A DNA stretch of 39,172 nucleotides from an uncultured Oscillospiraceae bacterium (GCA_910583935.1 CAJTZM010000017.1:1-39172), one strand, 5' to 3'. Shown: positions 7,011 through 16,321, numbered from the stretch's first letter. The notes: generated by a model from the letters alone, not told the origin. Numbers and translations are program-made.

Positions 7011-7033
7011 TTTTTTTCGTTTTCCAGTATAAT
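7005..7033 (+). promoter_or_regulatory. Promoter for mtaB
   Basis: TTGTAT (7005-7010), 17-nt spacer, TATAAT (7028-7033), about 120 nt before mtaB in an AT-rich leader. Confidence 0.6.
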
Positions 7034-7151
7034 ATTGGAGAAAAAAACAAAGAACTGGTTTTTTGATTCGTAATTTATGTTAAAAATTTACGCAGTTTTT
7101 TGTATAAATAGAATAAAAATTTTCAACCTTTGAAAGGATTCGAAAAATGTC

Positions 7152-8444
7152 ATGAAAGCAATCTTTGTTACGTTAGGCTGCAAGGTCAACCAATACGAGA
7201 CGCAGCTTTTGCAGGAGCGTTTTGCTCAGGCGGGGATTGAACCGGCGAAGGAAGGAGAATCGGTCCAGCTGTGCGTGATCAATTCCTGCACGGTGACGGC
7301 GTCGGGGGACAAAAAGACCCGGCAGCTTCTGCGCCGGTTAAAAAGGCAGAACCCGGACGCCGCAATGGTGCTGACCGGCTGCTATCCCCAGGCCTTTCCC
7401 CAGGAAGCGGCGGCGCTGCAGGAGGCGGACATCGTCACCGGTTCCACCAATCGGGGAGGGCTTTTGGACCTGATACAGGCATATTTTCAGAGCCGGCAGC
7501 GGATCGTACAGATCCTCCCCCATCAAAAAAAGGAAGCCTTTGAAAAAATGTCGGTCACCCGGTTTATGGAGCGGACCCGCGCCTTTGTAAAAATCCAGGA
7601 CGGCTGCGACCGGTACTGCTCCTACTGCATCATCCCCTATGCCAGAGGTCCTCTGCGCTCAAAGCCGGTGGAGGATATGACGGCGGAGTTAGAGCAGCTG
7701 GCGGCCCACGGGTACCAAGAGATCGTGTTGGTGGGGATCAATCTGCTCTGCTACGGAAAGGACCTGGGGATTCGGCTGATCGATGTAGTGGAGGCCGCCT
7801 GCCGGGTCGAGGGGATTTCCCGCATCCGATTAAGCTCACTGGAGCCGGAGCTTTTAAGCTTAGAGGATCTAAAACGGCTGGCGGCCCTTCCGAAATTCTG
7901 CCCCCAGTTTCACCTTTCCTTACAAAGCGGCTGCGACCGAACGCTTCGGGCGATGAACCGCCATTACGACAGCGGAGAATACCGGCGGCTTGTAGAGGAT
8001 ATCCGCCGGGCCTTCCCCAATCCTTCGATTACCACTGATATTATGGTAGGCTTTCCCGGCGAAACCGAGGCGGATTTTCAGGCGTCCGTCTCCTTTGCCC
8101 AGGAGATCGGGCTGGCAAAGGCCCATGTGTTTATCTATTCGCCAAGGCCGGGTACCCGGGCGGCGGAAATGGGCGATCAGGTGCCCCAGGCCGAGAAAAA
8201 GGCGCGGAGCCTTCGGATGATCGAGGCCACTGACCAAACCCGCCGGGCGTTTTTGGGCTCGCAGGTGGGCCGGGAGGAGCTGGTCCTTTTTGAGACGGCT
8301 CAAACCCCTTACGGGGTCCAAGGCTACACCCCCAATTATACGCCGGTATGCGTGCAGTCCGAAAAGGCGCTTTGCGGCCAGCTGCGGCGGGTGCGGATCA
8401 CCGCCGCCTTGAACGACTGCTGCTTAGGCGAGCTGGTGGAATAG
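7152..8444 (+). CDS. mtaB: tRNA (N6-threonylcarbamoyladenosine-37) methylthiotransferase MtaB
   Basis: Radical-SAM enzyme that methylthiolates t6A37 of tRNA to ms2t6A. The 430-aa protein has the N-terminal UPF0004 domain with cluster cysteines Cys10, Cys46 and Cys77. The radical-SAM motif CxxxCxxC is at Cys152, Cys156 and Cys159 (GCDRYCSYCIIPYARG), and a C-terminal TRAM-like region follows. FVTLGCKVNQYE at the N-terminus is the MtaB rather than MiaB signature. The ATG follows GAAAGGATTCG, a weak ribosome site. It is monocistronic, with a hairpin after the stop. Confidence 0.94.
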   Translation: MKAIFVTLGCKVNQYETQLLQERFAQAGIEPAKEGESVQLCVINSCTVTASGDKKTRQLLRRLKRQNPDAAMVLTGCYPQAFPQEAAALQEADIVTGSTNRGGLLDLIQAYFQSRQRIVQILPHQKKEAFEKMSVTRFMERTRAFVKIQDGCDRYCSYCIIPYARGPLRSKPVEDMTAELEQLAAHGYQEIVLVGINLLCYGKDLGIRLIDVVEAACRVEGISRIRLSSLEPELLSLEDLKRLAALPKFCPQFHLSLQSGCDRTLRAMNRHYDSGEYRRLVEDIRRAFPNPSITTDIMVGFPGETEADFQASVSFAQEIGLAKAHVFIYSPRPGTRAAEMGDQVPQAEKKARSLRMIEATDQTRRAFLGSQVGREELVLFETAQTPYGVQGYTPNYTPVCVQSEKALCGQLRRVRITAALNDCCLGELVE

Positions 8445-8458
8445 CCTTTTTATGTACC

Positions 8459-8481
8459 GCAGCAGCCTAAAAGGCTGCTGC
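8459..8481. terminator. Hairpin between convergent mtaB and DUF3298-like gene
   Basis: GCAGCAGCCT (8459-8468) pairs with AGGCTGCTGC (8472-8481). It is a strong stem between convergent genes, but a clear T-run is absent on both strands, so terminator function is only likely. Confidence 0.55.
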
Positions 8482-8488
8482 AAACAGG

Positions 8489-9121
8489 TCAGGATACACC
8501 ATCCAGCAGCGATTCAGAGAGAATATCGCTGAGCGATTCCAGCGATATTTCAAAGGAAAGGGTTTCTTTTAGATCGGAGGAAGGAAAAAGCAGGACCAGT
8601 GCTTCTTCGGTCAGATAAAAATCCTGCAGGGTGGGCAGGGCGCCGGCTATGCTGTTTTCTTCACGCCAAGCTGCGCTGGCCTGCAATAAGACCTCGGAAA
8701 AATCCGGCGAAGAGAACAGATCCTCCAGCCGCAGCTGCGTCCCGTCCTTGGGAAGGAAGACGAAGCCCTTTTGGCGCTTTTGTCCATTAAAATCGGAAGA
8801 AAACACAAGGCTGAAAAAGGCCTGGTCGTTGCGCATAACGGTAAAGGAGGTTTCACCGTCCATGCGCCGGCCTTCTTTTTTTGCCTGGAGCCGGGCGTTC
8901 AGCGCCGTACTTTGGCTGTATTCGCGCAGAAAGCTGTTTAATCGCTGCTCGGCAACCCGGCTTTCGCCGCGGGTAATTTGGGGATAACGGTAGGCGTATT
9001 CCACCCACTGATCCTGTATCCTGTTTTCGATGGCAAGATAGTCCATCCGGTCGTTGGCCGCGGCGAGGGGAACCTGCCATAAGCACAGAAGAGCCGCCGC
9101 GGCAAATGCGATTTTTTTCAT
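8489..9121 (-). CDS. Secreted DUF3298/RsiV-like protein
   Basis: A 210-aa exported protein. A signal peptide covers about residues 1-22 (KKIAFAAAALLCLWQVPLAA). The rest resembles the DUF4163/DUF3298 pair found in RsiV and PdaC. Signs are a YPQITRGES segment, an FFSLVFSSDF strand, and a LRLEDLF motif followed by a helical segment, with FYLTEEALVLLF near the end. No transmembrane anchor or catalytic motif is visible beyond the signal. MKKIAF is chosen because AGGCGGTG lies 6 nt upstream; the ATG nine codons earlier has no ribosome site. Role unknown, likely envelope-related. Confidence 0.75.
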   Translation of the reverse strand: MKKIAFAAAALLCLWQVPLAAANDRMDYLAIENRIQDQWVEYAYRYPQITRGESRVAEQRLNSFLREYSQSTALNARLQAKKEGRRMDGETSFTVMRNDQAFFSLVFSSDFNGQKRQKGFVFLPKDGTQLRLEDLFSSPDFSEVLLQASAAWREENSIAGALPTLQDFYLTEEALVLLFPSSDLKETLSFEISLESLSDILSESLLDGVS

Positions 9122-9361
9122 TTTTCGCACCGCCTGTTCTATTGACATCCGTTTGGGAACGAAAGGCTGTTCCCGTTTTAGTATTTGCTGCGACGCAAAA
9201 ATAAGACCTGGAATTTGCGAAAAATTTGTTGGAAAGCAAAGGAAAAATAATTTTTCAGCTTTTTTCCCATGTAAAAATACCGCGTTTTTTTAAGCAAGAC
9301 ATGTTTTTGCCTCCTGCGACATAGGGATATAGTACATCAAATGCCTGCGGAGGTGGCGAAT

Positions 9362-10543
9362 ATGATTTTTCATCCACTGCAAAAAGCGGCAGCCTGCCTG
9401 CTCTCTTTTGTTCTGATGACCGTGCCGGTATGGGCCGAAGAGCCGAAACAGGACCCGTCCGGCGGTGTGGGGATTTCTTTAGAGTGTAAATCGGCGATTT
9501 TAATTGAGCAGAGCACCGGACAGGTCTTGTACGAAATGAACGCCGATCAGACAATGCCGCCCGCCTCGATTACCAAGATCATGACGTTGCTATTGACCTT
9601 TGAGGCGATGGAGCAGGGAAAGTTCCAGTACGATACGCCCTTGAGCTGTTCGGAGCACGCCGCATCTATGGGCGGCTCTCAGATCTGGCTGGAGCCGGGC
9701 GAACAGATGACGGTGGATGAAATTTTGCGCGCGACCTTTATTTCGTCGGCGAACGACGCCGCCGTTGTATTGGCAGAGGCCGTGGCCGGAAGTGAAGAGG
9801 CGTTCGTCGGCATGATGAACGAAAAGGCAAAAGAGCTGGGGATGGAAAACACCCATTTTGCCAATGCCACCGGCCTGGACGCTCAGGATCATTATTCCAC
9901 CGCCCGGGATATTGCGCGGATGTCGGCGGCTCTTTTGCGCTATCCGGATGTGACCCGCTATTCTACAGTCTGGATGGATAGCTTGCGCGGCGGGGCCACT
10001 GAGCTTGTTAACACCAATAAAATGGTCCGGTTTTACAAAGGAGCCACCGGCTTAAAAACCGGCACCACCGACGGCGCGGGAAGCTGCCTTTCCGCCTCCG
10101 CCCAGCGAGATGAGCTTTCACTGATTGCGGTAAGCCTGGGATCGGACACCAGCGCCCAACGGTTTTCCAGCTGCCGGACGCTGTTGGATTACGGGTTTGC
10201 CAACTATGTGAACGTGCAGCCGCCGTCTTTAGAGGGACAACTGGAGCCGGTGCCTGTTTTGCACGGAGTACGCCGGCAGGTGGAGCTGGTCTGTGATCTG
10301 CCGCCATCCTTTGTCATGAAGCGGGGAGAGGAGAACAGTCTTACACAGCAGGTACAGCTGGCCGAGGATGTGGAGGCACCGGTGGAGGAAGGACAGCTGT
10401 TGGGAAAGGTGGTGGTCTCAAAGGAAGAGACCGTATTAGGCGAATATCCGATTATGGCAAAAACGTCGGTAGAAAAAATGCGTTTTGGTAAAGGAATGGA
10501 AATCGTTTTTGGCACGCTTTTGGGAAAAACGGAACCCTTTTAG
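9362..10543 (+). CDS. dacF: D-alanyl-D-alanine carboxypeptidase, DacF type
   Basis: Class C low-molecular-weight penicillin-binding protein that trims the terminal D-Ala from peptidoglycan; 393 aa. It has a signal peptide ending near VWA-EE (residue 25). Active-site motifs are SxxK at Ser69-Lys72 (PPASITK), SxN at Ser129-Asn131, and KTG at 232-234. A C-terminal PBP5-like beta domain follows. No clear transmembrane anchor is seen; the C-terminal stretch ending GTLLGKTEPF could be amphipathic. GCGGAGGTG precedes the ATG at 9362. A second carboxypeptidase gene lies at 22037. The DacF label rests on family resemblance and not on sporulation control, which I cannot show. Confidence 0.88.
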   Translation: MIFHPLQKAAACLLSFVLMTVPVWAEEPKQDPSGGVGISLECKSAILIEQSTGQVLYEMNADQTMPPASITKIMTLLLTFEAMEQGKFQYDTPLSCSEHAASMGGSQIWLEPGEQMTVDEILRATFISSANDAAVVLAEAVAGSEEAFVGMMNEKAKELGMENTHFANATGLDAQDHYSTARDIARMSAALLRYPDVTRYSTVWMDSLRGGATELVNTNKMVRFYKGATGLKTGTTDGAGSCLSASAQRDELSLIAVSLGSDTSAQRFSSCRTLLDYGFANYVNVQPPSLEGQLEPVPVLHGVRRQVELVCDLPPSFVMKRGEENSLTQQVQLAEDVEAPVEEGQLLGKVVVSKEETVLGEYPIMAKTSVEKMRFGKGMEIVFGTLLGKTEPF

Positions 10544-10554
10544 GATGGATTTTA

Positions 10555-10585
10555 CCGGGACAGAATATTCTGTCCCGGATTTTTC
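10555..10585 (+). terminator. Rho-independent terminator after the DacF-type gene
   Basis: CCGGGACAGAAT (10555-10566) pairs with ATTCTGTCCCGG (10567-10578), followed by ATTTTTC. Confidence 0.9.
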
Positions 10586-10668
10586 TTTAGAAATCTGCAG
10601 GAAAAGACAAATAGGCCCAAAAAGAAATACCCCTGCTACGATTTTTTTTGAAAGTTTCCATAAGGTCC

Positions 10669-10697
10669 TTGCAATAAATTCGCATTTAGAGTAAAAT
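10669..10697 (+). promoter_or_regulatory. Promoter for pgi
   Basis: TTGCAA (10669-10674), 17-nt spacer, TAAAAT (10692-10697), about 35 nt before the pgi start. Confidence 0.7.
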
Positions 10698-10730
10698 AAA
10701 CCTATATCGCTAGGAGAGGACATTGAGGAA

Positions 10731-12068
10731 ATGGTAATAAAATGTAATACAGGCTATTTGGGCGGTTTTGTCAATGACCACGAGTGGGAAGCGATGATCC
10801 CGCAGGTTCATTCCGCCCACGAACTGCTGCACAATAAAAGCGGGCAGGGCAGTGACTTTTTGGGTTGGCTGGATCTGCCGGTAAACTATGACAAAGAGGA
10901 ATTTGTGCGGATTCAAAAGGCTGCCAAAAAGATTCAGGGCGACAGTCAGGTGCTGATCGTCATCGGTATCGGCGGGTCGTATTTGGGCGCACGAGCGGTG
11001 ATTGAGCAGCTTCGCTCGCCTTTATACAATAACAAAAAAAAGGACACGCCCGACATTTATTTTATCGGGAACTCCATCCAGCCGTCTTATCTCAAGGAGA
11101 TTCTGTCCATCTGTGAGGGGCGGGATATTTCGGTGAATGTGATCTCCAAGTCAGGCACGACGACAGAGCCGGCTTTGGCCTTCCGGATTTTCCGTGAGCT
11201 GCTGGAGAAAAAGTACGGCAAAAAAGGTGCAAAGGATCGGATCTACGCTACGACGGACAAGGCGAAGGGAACCTTGAAGGAGCTGTCCGACCGAGAGGGC
11301 TACGAGACGTTTGTGGTACCGGACGATGTGGGCGGCCGCTTTTCGGTACTGACGGCGGTGGGGCTTTTGCCCATCGCGGTGGCGGGCATCGACATTCAGA
11401 TGCTGATGCATGGCGCTGCTGCTGCGCGGCTGGACTGCGCCAATCCGGAGCTGGCGGAAAACGACTGTTACCGGTATGCGGCTTTGCGCAATATTTTGTA
11501 CCGCAAGGGCAAATGCGCGGAGATGTTTATCACCTACGATCCGGCGTTTGCCATGATGAACGAATGGCTCAAGCAGCTGTTTGGAGAAAGCGAGGGCAAG
11601 GACGGCAAGGGGCTGTATCCCACCTCGGCGGTGTTTTCTACCGATCTGCACAGCCTAGGTCAGTTTATTCAAGAAGGCTCTCATATTCTGTTTGAGACGG
11701 TAATTCGTCCCCAACAGCCCATCCAGGATTATTTTGTCAAAGACGATCCGGATAATTTTGACGGCTTGAATTTCCTGTCCGGCCAGAACATGTCGGTGGT
11801 GAATGATAAGGCTTTTCAGGGGACGGTTTTAGCTCATACCCAGGGCGGTGTACCGAATGTGGTGCTGGAGCTGCCCCAGATGGACGAATACCATTTGGGA
11901 TATCTGATCTATTTCTTTGAAAAGGCCTGCGCGATTTCCGCCTACATTTTGGGAGTGAATCCGTTTGACCAGCCAGGGGTGGAAAGCTATAAGAGAAACA
12001 TGTTCGCTTTGCTGGGCAAGCCCGGATATGAGGATCAAAAAGCGCAGCTGGAAGCACAACTGAGATGA
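10731..12068 (+). CDS. pgi: Glucose-6-phosphate isomerase
   Basis: Cytoplasmic glycolytic/gluconeogenic isomerase of glucose-6-P and fructose-6-P. At 445 aa it has the usual length of the short Firmicutes form. Visible signatures are IGIGGSYLGARAV (78-90), SKSGTTTEPA (about 139-148), the GGRFSVLTAVGLLP segment, and a C-terminal region with the lysine that opens the ring (GVESYKRN). The start follows a GAGGA-type site. Its own promoter lies just upstream. Confidence 0.96.
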   Translation: MVIKCNTGYLGGFVNDHEWEAMIPQVHSAHELLHNKSGQGSDFLGWLDLPVNYDKEEFVRIQKAAKKIQGDSQVLIVIGIGGSYLGARAVIEQLRSPLYNNKKKDTPDIYFIGNSIQPSYLKEILSICEGRDISVNVISKSGTTTEPALAFRIFRELLEKKYGKKGAKDRIYATTDKAKGTLKELSDREGYETFVVPDDVGGRFSVLTAVGLLPIAVAGIDIQMLMHGAAAARLDCANPELAENDCYRYAALRNILYRKGKCAEMFITYDPAFAMMNEWLKQLFGESEGKDGKGLYPTSAVFSTDLHSLGQFIQEGSHILFETVIRPQQPIQDYFVKDDPDNFDGLNFLSGQNMSVVNDKAFQGTVLAHTQGGVPNVVLELPQMDEYHLGYLIYFFEKACAISAYILGVNPFDQPGVESYKRNMFALLGKPGYEDQKAQLEAQLR

Positions 12069-12131
12069 CGGTGTTGTTTTCGCCATATGGCGAAACGATA
12101 GAAGATTTTATAACCTAAGGAGGATACAAGC

Positions 12132-12542
12132 ATGATAAAGCTTATTGTGGGAAACAAAGGCTCCGGAAAAACCAAAACGCTGATTGATATGATCAATAAA
12201 GCGGCAAAGACTACTTCTGGGAACATTGTTTGCATTGAAAAGGGTCTGAAGATGACCTATGATATTGATTATTCTGTCCGTCTGATTGATATTGAAAGCT
12301 ATGGCGTAGAAGGCTTTGACGCTTTTTATGGCTTTATCGCAGGTGTTTGCGCCGGCAACTACGATATTACCGAGGTGTTTATCGACGCGACGCTGAAAAT
12401 CGGCGGCCGGGATCTGGACGCGTTTGCCGCGATGGTAGGCAAGCTGGAAAGGCTGACGGCGGAAAACAAGGTCGAGGTGGTCTTTACCGTATCCTGCGAC
12501 CGGTCTGAGCTGCCGGAATCGGTTCACTCTTATATCATTTAG
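12132..12542 (+). CDS. Small P-loop NTPase of unknown function
   Basis: A 136-aa protein with a Walker A motif GNKGSGKT (7-14) at the extreme N-terminus. A Walker-B-like strand ITEVFIDA lies at about residue 79. No other domain is attached, so it is a minimal P-loop protein. Similar stand-alone proteins occur in Clostridia, sometimes labelled ATP-binding protein; I know no function. The ATG follows AAGGAGGAT. It lies 63 nt after pgi and ends before a terminator, so it may be the last gene of a pgi transcript. Confidence 0.85.
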   Translation: MIKLIVGNKGSGKTKTLIDMINKAAKTTSGNIVCIEKGLKMTYDIDYSVRLIDIESYGVEGFDAFYGFIAGVCAGNYDITEVFIDATLKIGGRDLDAFAAMVGKLERLTAENKVEVVFTVSCDRSELPESVHSYII

Positions 12543-12559
12543 CAAAAAAACCTAAGGGG

Positions 12560-12593
12560 TGCGGGCGCATAAAAACGTGCGTCCGCATTTTTT
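12560..12593 (+). terminator. Rho-independent terminator
   Basis: TGCGGGCGCA (12560-12569) pairs with TGCGTCCGCA (12578-12587) with one G-U pair, followed by TTTTTT. Confidence 0.88.
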
Positions 12594-12693
12594 AAAAAGG
12601 GGTGGGAACGGCGCCGAATGGCCGAATTTAGGCGGTTTCGCTCCCGCTTTTTCAGCAAGTTGTATGAAAAAGTAAAATTACGCCAAACTTGTA

Positions 12694-12722
12694 TTGACAA
12701 ACGCCAAAGCGGCCGATATAAT
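12694..12722 (+). promoter_or_regulatory. Consensus promoter for yceD-rpmF
   Basis: TTGACA (12694-12699), 17-nt spacer, TATAAT (12717-12722). This is a perfect sigma-A consensus. Confidence 0.93.
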
Positions 12723-12747
12723 AAAATTCGTGGCGTTATGAGGTATC

Positions 12748-13251
12748 ATGATGTTTATTGATGTAAAGCAGCTATTTGAGGCCCAAGGGCAGGTTATTTC
12801 TTTCACTCATGACCTGGACATGTTTCAAATCGCGCTGTGGGGAACCGCACCTTTCGACCGACCGATTCATCTTGCCGGCAAGGTATATAACCGGGCCGGA
12901 ATCGTATCCATCGAGTATGAGGCGCAGCTGGATTACAATCTGATGTGCGGGCGGTGCCTGGAACGGCAGCGGCGTGCCGAAACCTATCGGTTTTCGCACG
13001 TCCTAGTTCGTCAGTTGAATGAAGAAGACAATGGCGACTTCATTGTGGTGTCCAGCAATCAGCTGGATTTGGATGATCTGGCGACATCCGACATTCTTCT
13101 GGAACTGCCTTCCGTGGTGTATTGCCGGGAGGACTGCAAGGGCTTATGCCCTGTATGCGGCGCCAACTTAAACGAAAAGGACTGTGGATGCAATCTGAAG
13201 CAGCCGGATCCTCGCCTTCAAATTCTCAGTGAATTTTTTAAAGAATCTTAA
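12748..13251 (+). CDS. YceD family (DUF177) protein
   Basis: A 167-aa DUF177/YceD protein. The family is linked with 23S rRNA metabolism and is almost always encoded directly before rpmF, as here. Cysteine pairs CGRC (67-70) and CREDCKGLCPVCG (126-138), plus a final CGC, suggest zinc binding. Two adjacent ATGs (12748 and 12751) are possible; GAGGT lies upstream. rpmF starts 19 nt after the stop. Confidence 0.88.
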   Translation: MMFIDVKQLFEAQGQVISFTHDLDMFQIALWGTAPFDRPIHLAGKVYNRAGIVSIEYEAQLDYNLMCGRCLERQRRAETYRFSHVLVRQLNEEDNGDFIVVSSNQLDLDDLATSDILLELPSVVYCREDCKGLCPVCGANLNEKDCGCNLKQPDPRLQILSEFFKES

Positions 13252-13270
13252 TCTTTAAGGAGGTGCTGAA

Positions 13271-13456
13271 ATGGCGGTACCAAAAAGAAAATCGTCCAAA
13301 GCGAGAAAGAATAAAAGACGTTCCAATGTTTGGAAAATCAGTGTGCCGGGGTTCTCCAAGTGTTCCCAGTGCGGTGAATTGAAGGCTCCTCACAAGGTTT
13401 GCGCAAACTGCGGCTACTACAAGGGAAAAGAAGTCGTGAAAATGGAGGCAAAATAG
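13271..13456 (+). CDS. rpmF: 50S ribosomal protein L32
   Basis: A 61-aa basic protein beginning MAVPKRKSSKARKNKRRS. A zinc ribbon is formed by Cys31/Cys34 and Cys44/Cys47. The ribosome site AAGGAGGTG precedes the ATG. Co-transcribed with yceD. Confidence 0.97.
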   Translation: MAVPKRKSSKARKNKRRSNVWKISVPGFSKCSQCGELKAPHKVCANCGYYKGKEVVKMEAK

Positions 13457-13529
13457 TCTCTTTGAAGGCAGGGGAGGACGAGGTTCCGCCCTTGCTTTTT
13501 TATTTATACCCAAAAAAGGAGGTGCCGCT

Positions 13530-14855
13530 TTGTCGGTAGGGATCACGGCGGTCGTCCCCGGTTCTCCGGCGGCCCGGGCCGGCATCTGCGCCGGCTGGCT
13601 GCTGACGGCGATCAATCAAAACGAGATTGAGGATATTTTGGATTATCAGTTTTACAGCACGGATAAAAGGCTGAAGATGGATCTGCAGGATGAGGCCGGA
13701 AGAAGGCGGCATATTACGATCCGAAAAGGTGAATATGAGGATCTGGGGCTGGAATTTGCATCTTATTTGATGGACCGGCAGCATCACTGCAAAAATAAAT
13801 GTATCTTCTGTTTTGTGGATCAAATGCCTCCTGGAATGCGGGAGACTCTGTATTTTAAAGACGACGACGCCCGGCTGTCCTTTTTATTCGGCAATTATAT
13901 CACCTTGACCAACCTGCGGCAGAAGGATATTGACCGAATGATCAAGATGCACATCAGTCCGGTGAACGTTTCGGTTCATACCATGGACCCGGCCCTTCGG
14001 CAGAGGCTGATGGGCAATCCGGCGGCGGCCTCCTCACTGGATTTTCTGCGGCAGCTGGCGGCAGCCGGGATCAAGATCAACACGCAGCTGGTGCTGTGTC
14101 CAGGAATCAACGACGGGGAGCAGCTGGTTCGTTCTTTAAGGGAGCTGGGCGCCCTTTATCCCAGCGTGGAAAGCATTGCGGCAGTTCCGGTGGGGCTGAC
14201 CAAATACCGGGAAGGGCTGTTCCCCCTGCGCCCCTATACCCGAGAGGAGGCGCGGCAGGTGATCGAGACCATCCACGCGTTTTCGGAGGATTTTTTGGCT
14301 CGGGAAGGGGTGCGTCTGGCTTACCCCGCGGATGAGTTTTTTTTAAAGGCCCAAATGCCGGTGCCGGACGACGAGTATTACGGCGAGTTTAACCAGCTGG
14401 AAAACGGCGTGGGGCTTTTGTCCTTATTGCGGCGGGAGATTGCCGACGAGCTGGAGGATTGGGAGGACGAGGGTCTTTCACGCCGGGTGAGCCTTGCCAC
14501 CGGCGAAGCCGCCGCCCCGTTTCTGCGGGAGCAGGTCGCCAAAATCCAAAAGCGCTTTCCGGGGCTGGACTGTACAGTTTACGGAATCCGCAACGAATAT
14601 TTTGGGGAACAGATTACGGTGGCGGGCTTGGTGACCGCGACGGATTTAATCCGCCAGCTGAAGGGGAAGAATCTGGGCGAGGAGCTGCTGATCCCCGGGG
14701 TGATGCTGCGCCATGAGCAGGACCGTTTTTTGGACGATCAGACCATCGAAGACGTGCAGCAGGCGCTGGGCGTTTCGGTGCAGACGGTGGACAACGACGG
14801 TACGCAGTTTTTGTTGGCGCTGCTGGGCGCTCGAGACGAGCTGGAAGAAAAATAG
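13530..14855 (+). CDS. PDZ and radical-SAM DUF512 protein
   Basis: A 441-aa DUF512 family protein. Residues 1-60 form a PDZ-like domain (ITAVVPGSPAARAGI). A radical-SAM-like cysteine motif CxxxCxxC is at Cys87, Cys91 and Cys94 (CKNKCIFCFVDQMP), and the C-terminal half is the DUF512 region. The family is widespread in Clostridia, often directly before der as here; its reaction is unknown to me. The start is TTG with AAGGAGGTG 7 nt upstream. Confidence 0.9.
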   Translation: MSVGITAVVPGSPAARAGICAGWLLTAINQNEIEDILDYQFYSTDKRLKMDLQDEAGRRRHITIRKGEYEDLGLEFASYLMDRQHHCKNKCIFCFVDQMPPGMRETLYFKDDDARLSFLFGNYITLTNLRQKDIDRMIKMHISPVNVSVHTMDPALRQRLMGNPAAASSLDFLRQLAAAGIKINTQLVLCPGINDGEQLVRSLRELGALYPSVESIAAVPVGLTKYREGLFPLRPYTREEARQVIETIHAFSEDFLAREGVRLAYPADEFFLKAQMPVPDDEYYGEFNQLENGVGLLSLLRREIADELEDWEDEGLSRRVSLATGEAAAPFLREQVAKIQKRFPGLDCTVYGIRNEYFGEQITVAGLVTATDLIRQLKGKNLGEELLIPGVMLRHEQDRFLDDQTIEDVQQALGVSVQTVDNDGTQFLLALLGARDELEEK

Positions 14856-14963
14856 GCGCCAAATCCTATTTTAGACAGGCGAAATAGAATGGAAAATAGA
14901 TGATTTGCACAGGATAAAGGAAAGAAGGATCCGGCTTATGCCGGCAGAAAGGGAGGAAAGCCA

Positions 14964-16286
14964 ATGGCGAAGCCGCTGATTGCCGTGGTGGGAAGACCCA
15001 ATGTGGGAAAATCCACCCTGTTTAATAAGATTGTAGGAAAGCGCCTGTCCATCGTCGAGGATACGCCCGGCGTGACCCGGGACCGGATTTATGGGGAGGG
15101 GGAATGGCGCAGCCGAACCTTCCATATTGTGGATACGGGGGGCATTGAGCCAAAGGCGGACGACGTCATTCTGGCCCAGATGCGCCGCCAGGCCCAGCTG
15201 GCCATCGACCGGGCGGATGTGATCCTTTTCGTAGTGGATATCCGCACGGGCATGACCGCCACCGACCAGGACGTAGCGTCGATGCTCCAGCGGTCCGGCA
15301 AGCCGGTGGTGCTGTGCGTGAACAAGTGCGATAGTCTGGGCACCCCGCCGCCGGAGCTTTACGAGTTTTACAACCTGGGAATCGGGGACCCCTACCCGGT
15401 TTCGTCGGTCCACGGCCACGGCGTGGCCGATTTGCTGGACGCCTGCTTTGAACATCTGGATTTTGACCAGGAGGAGGAATACGGCGAGGACACTGTGAAG
15501 GTGGCGGTGATCGGAAAGCCCAACGTGGGCAAGTCGTCGCTTATCAACCGGATGGCCGGGGAGGAGCGGGTGATCGTCTCCAACATTGCCGGTACAACCC
15601 GGGACGCCGTCGACACCCTTGTGGAGAACGAATACGGCCGGTTTGTATTTATCGACACGGCGGGCATCCGCCGCAAGGCCAGGGTAGAGGGGGCCATTGA
15701 AAAATATTCGGTGCTGCGCTCTTATATGGCGGTGGACCGCTCGGACGTGTGTGTGATTTTAATCGATGCCACCGAGGGCTTTACCGAGCAGGATTCGAAG
15801 GTGGCCGGCTATGCCCACGAGCAGGGCAAGGGCTGCATTATCGCGGTGAATAAATGGGACGCGGTGGAAAAAGACGGTAAGACCATGCAGGAATTTACCA
15901 AAAAGTTGGAAAACGATTTCAGCTTTATGTCCTACGCGCCGTTTTTGTTTATCTCTGCCAAAACCGGGCAGCGGATTGAAAAGCTGTACGAGCTGATCCG
16001 GTACGTGGGGGAGCAAAACGCCATGCGCATCCCCACCGGACGGCTCAACGATATGCTGTCCTACGCGACGGCGCGGGTACAGCCGCCCTCGGACAAGGGC
16101 AGGCGGCTGCGGATTTTTTATATGACCCAGGCCTCGACCAAGCCGCCGACCTTTGTGGTGTTTGTTAATTCCAAGGAATTGTTTCATTTTTCCTATCAGC
16201 GCTACCTGGAGAACCAGATTAGGGAGACTTTCCATCTGGACGGGACGCCGATTCGGATGATCGTGCGGGAGCGGGGCGAAAAATAA
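14964..16286 (+). CDS. der: Ribosome-associated GTPase Der (EngA)
   Basis: A 440-aa tandem GTPase needed for 50S assembly. It has two G domains: G1 motifs GRPNVGKSTLFN near residue 10 and GKPNVGKSSLIN near residue 184. Each is followed by DT-G (VEDTPGVTR; FIDTAGIRR) and N/TKxD motifs (NKCD; NKWD). A C-terminal KH-like domain ends MIVRERGEK. The ribosome site GGGAGGAAAG precedes the ATG. It starts the order der-plsY-gpsA. Confidence 0.97.
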   Translation: MAKPLIAVVGRPNVGKSTLFNKIVGKRLSIVEDTPGVTRDRIYGEGEWRSRTFHIVDTGGIEPKADDVILAQMRRQAQLAIDRADVILFVVDIRTGMTATDQDVASMLQRSGKPVVLCVNKCDSLGTPPPELYEFYNLGIGDPYPVSSVHGHGVADLLDACFEHLDFDQEEEYGEDTVKVAVIGKPNVGKSSLINRMAGEERVIVSNIAGTTRDAVDTLVENEYGRFVFIDTAGIRRKARVEGAIEKYSVLRSYMAVDRSDVCVILIDATEGFTEQDSKVAGYAHEQGKGCIIAVNKWDAVEKDGKTMQEFTKKLENDFSFMSYAPFLFISAKTGQRIEKLYELIRYVGEQNAMRIPTGRLNDMLSYATARVQPPSDKGRRLRIFYMTQASTKPPTFVVFVNSKELFHFSYQRYLENQIRETFHLDGTPIRMIVRERGEK

Positions 16287-16321
16287 CAGGACCTTTAGCA
16301 GTTTTGAGGAGGAATGGTGTT

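Noticed and set aside
9155..9174. Hairpin GGGAAC/GTTCCC upstream of the DUF3298-like gene
   Set aside because: Only 6 bp with an 8-nt loop and no T-run on the relevant side.
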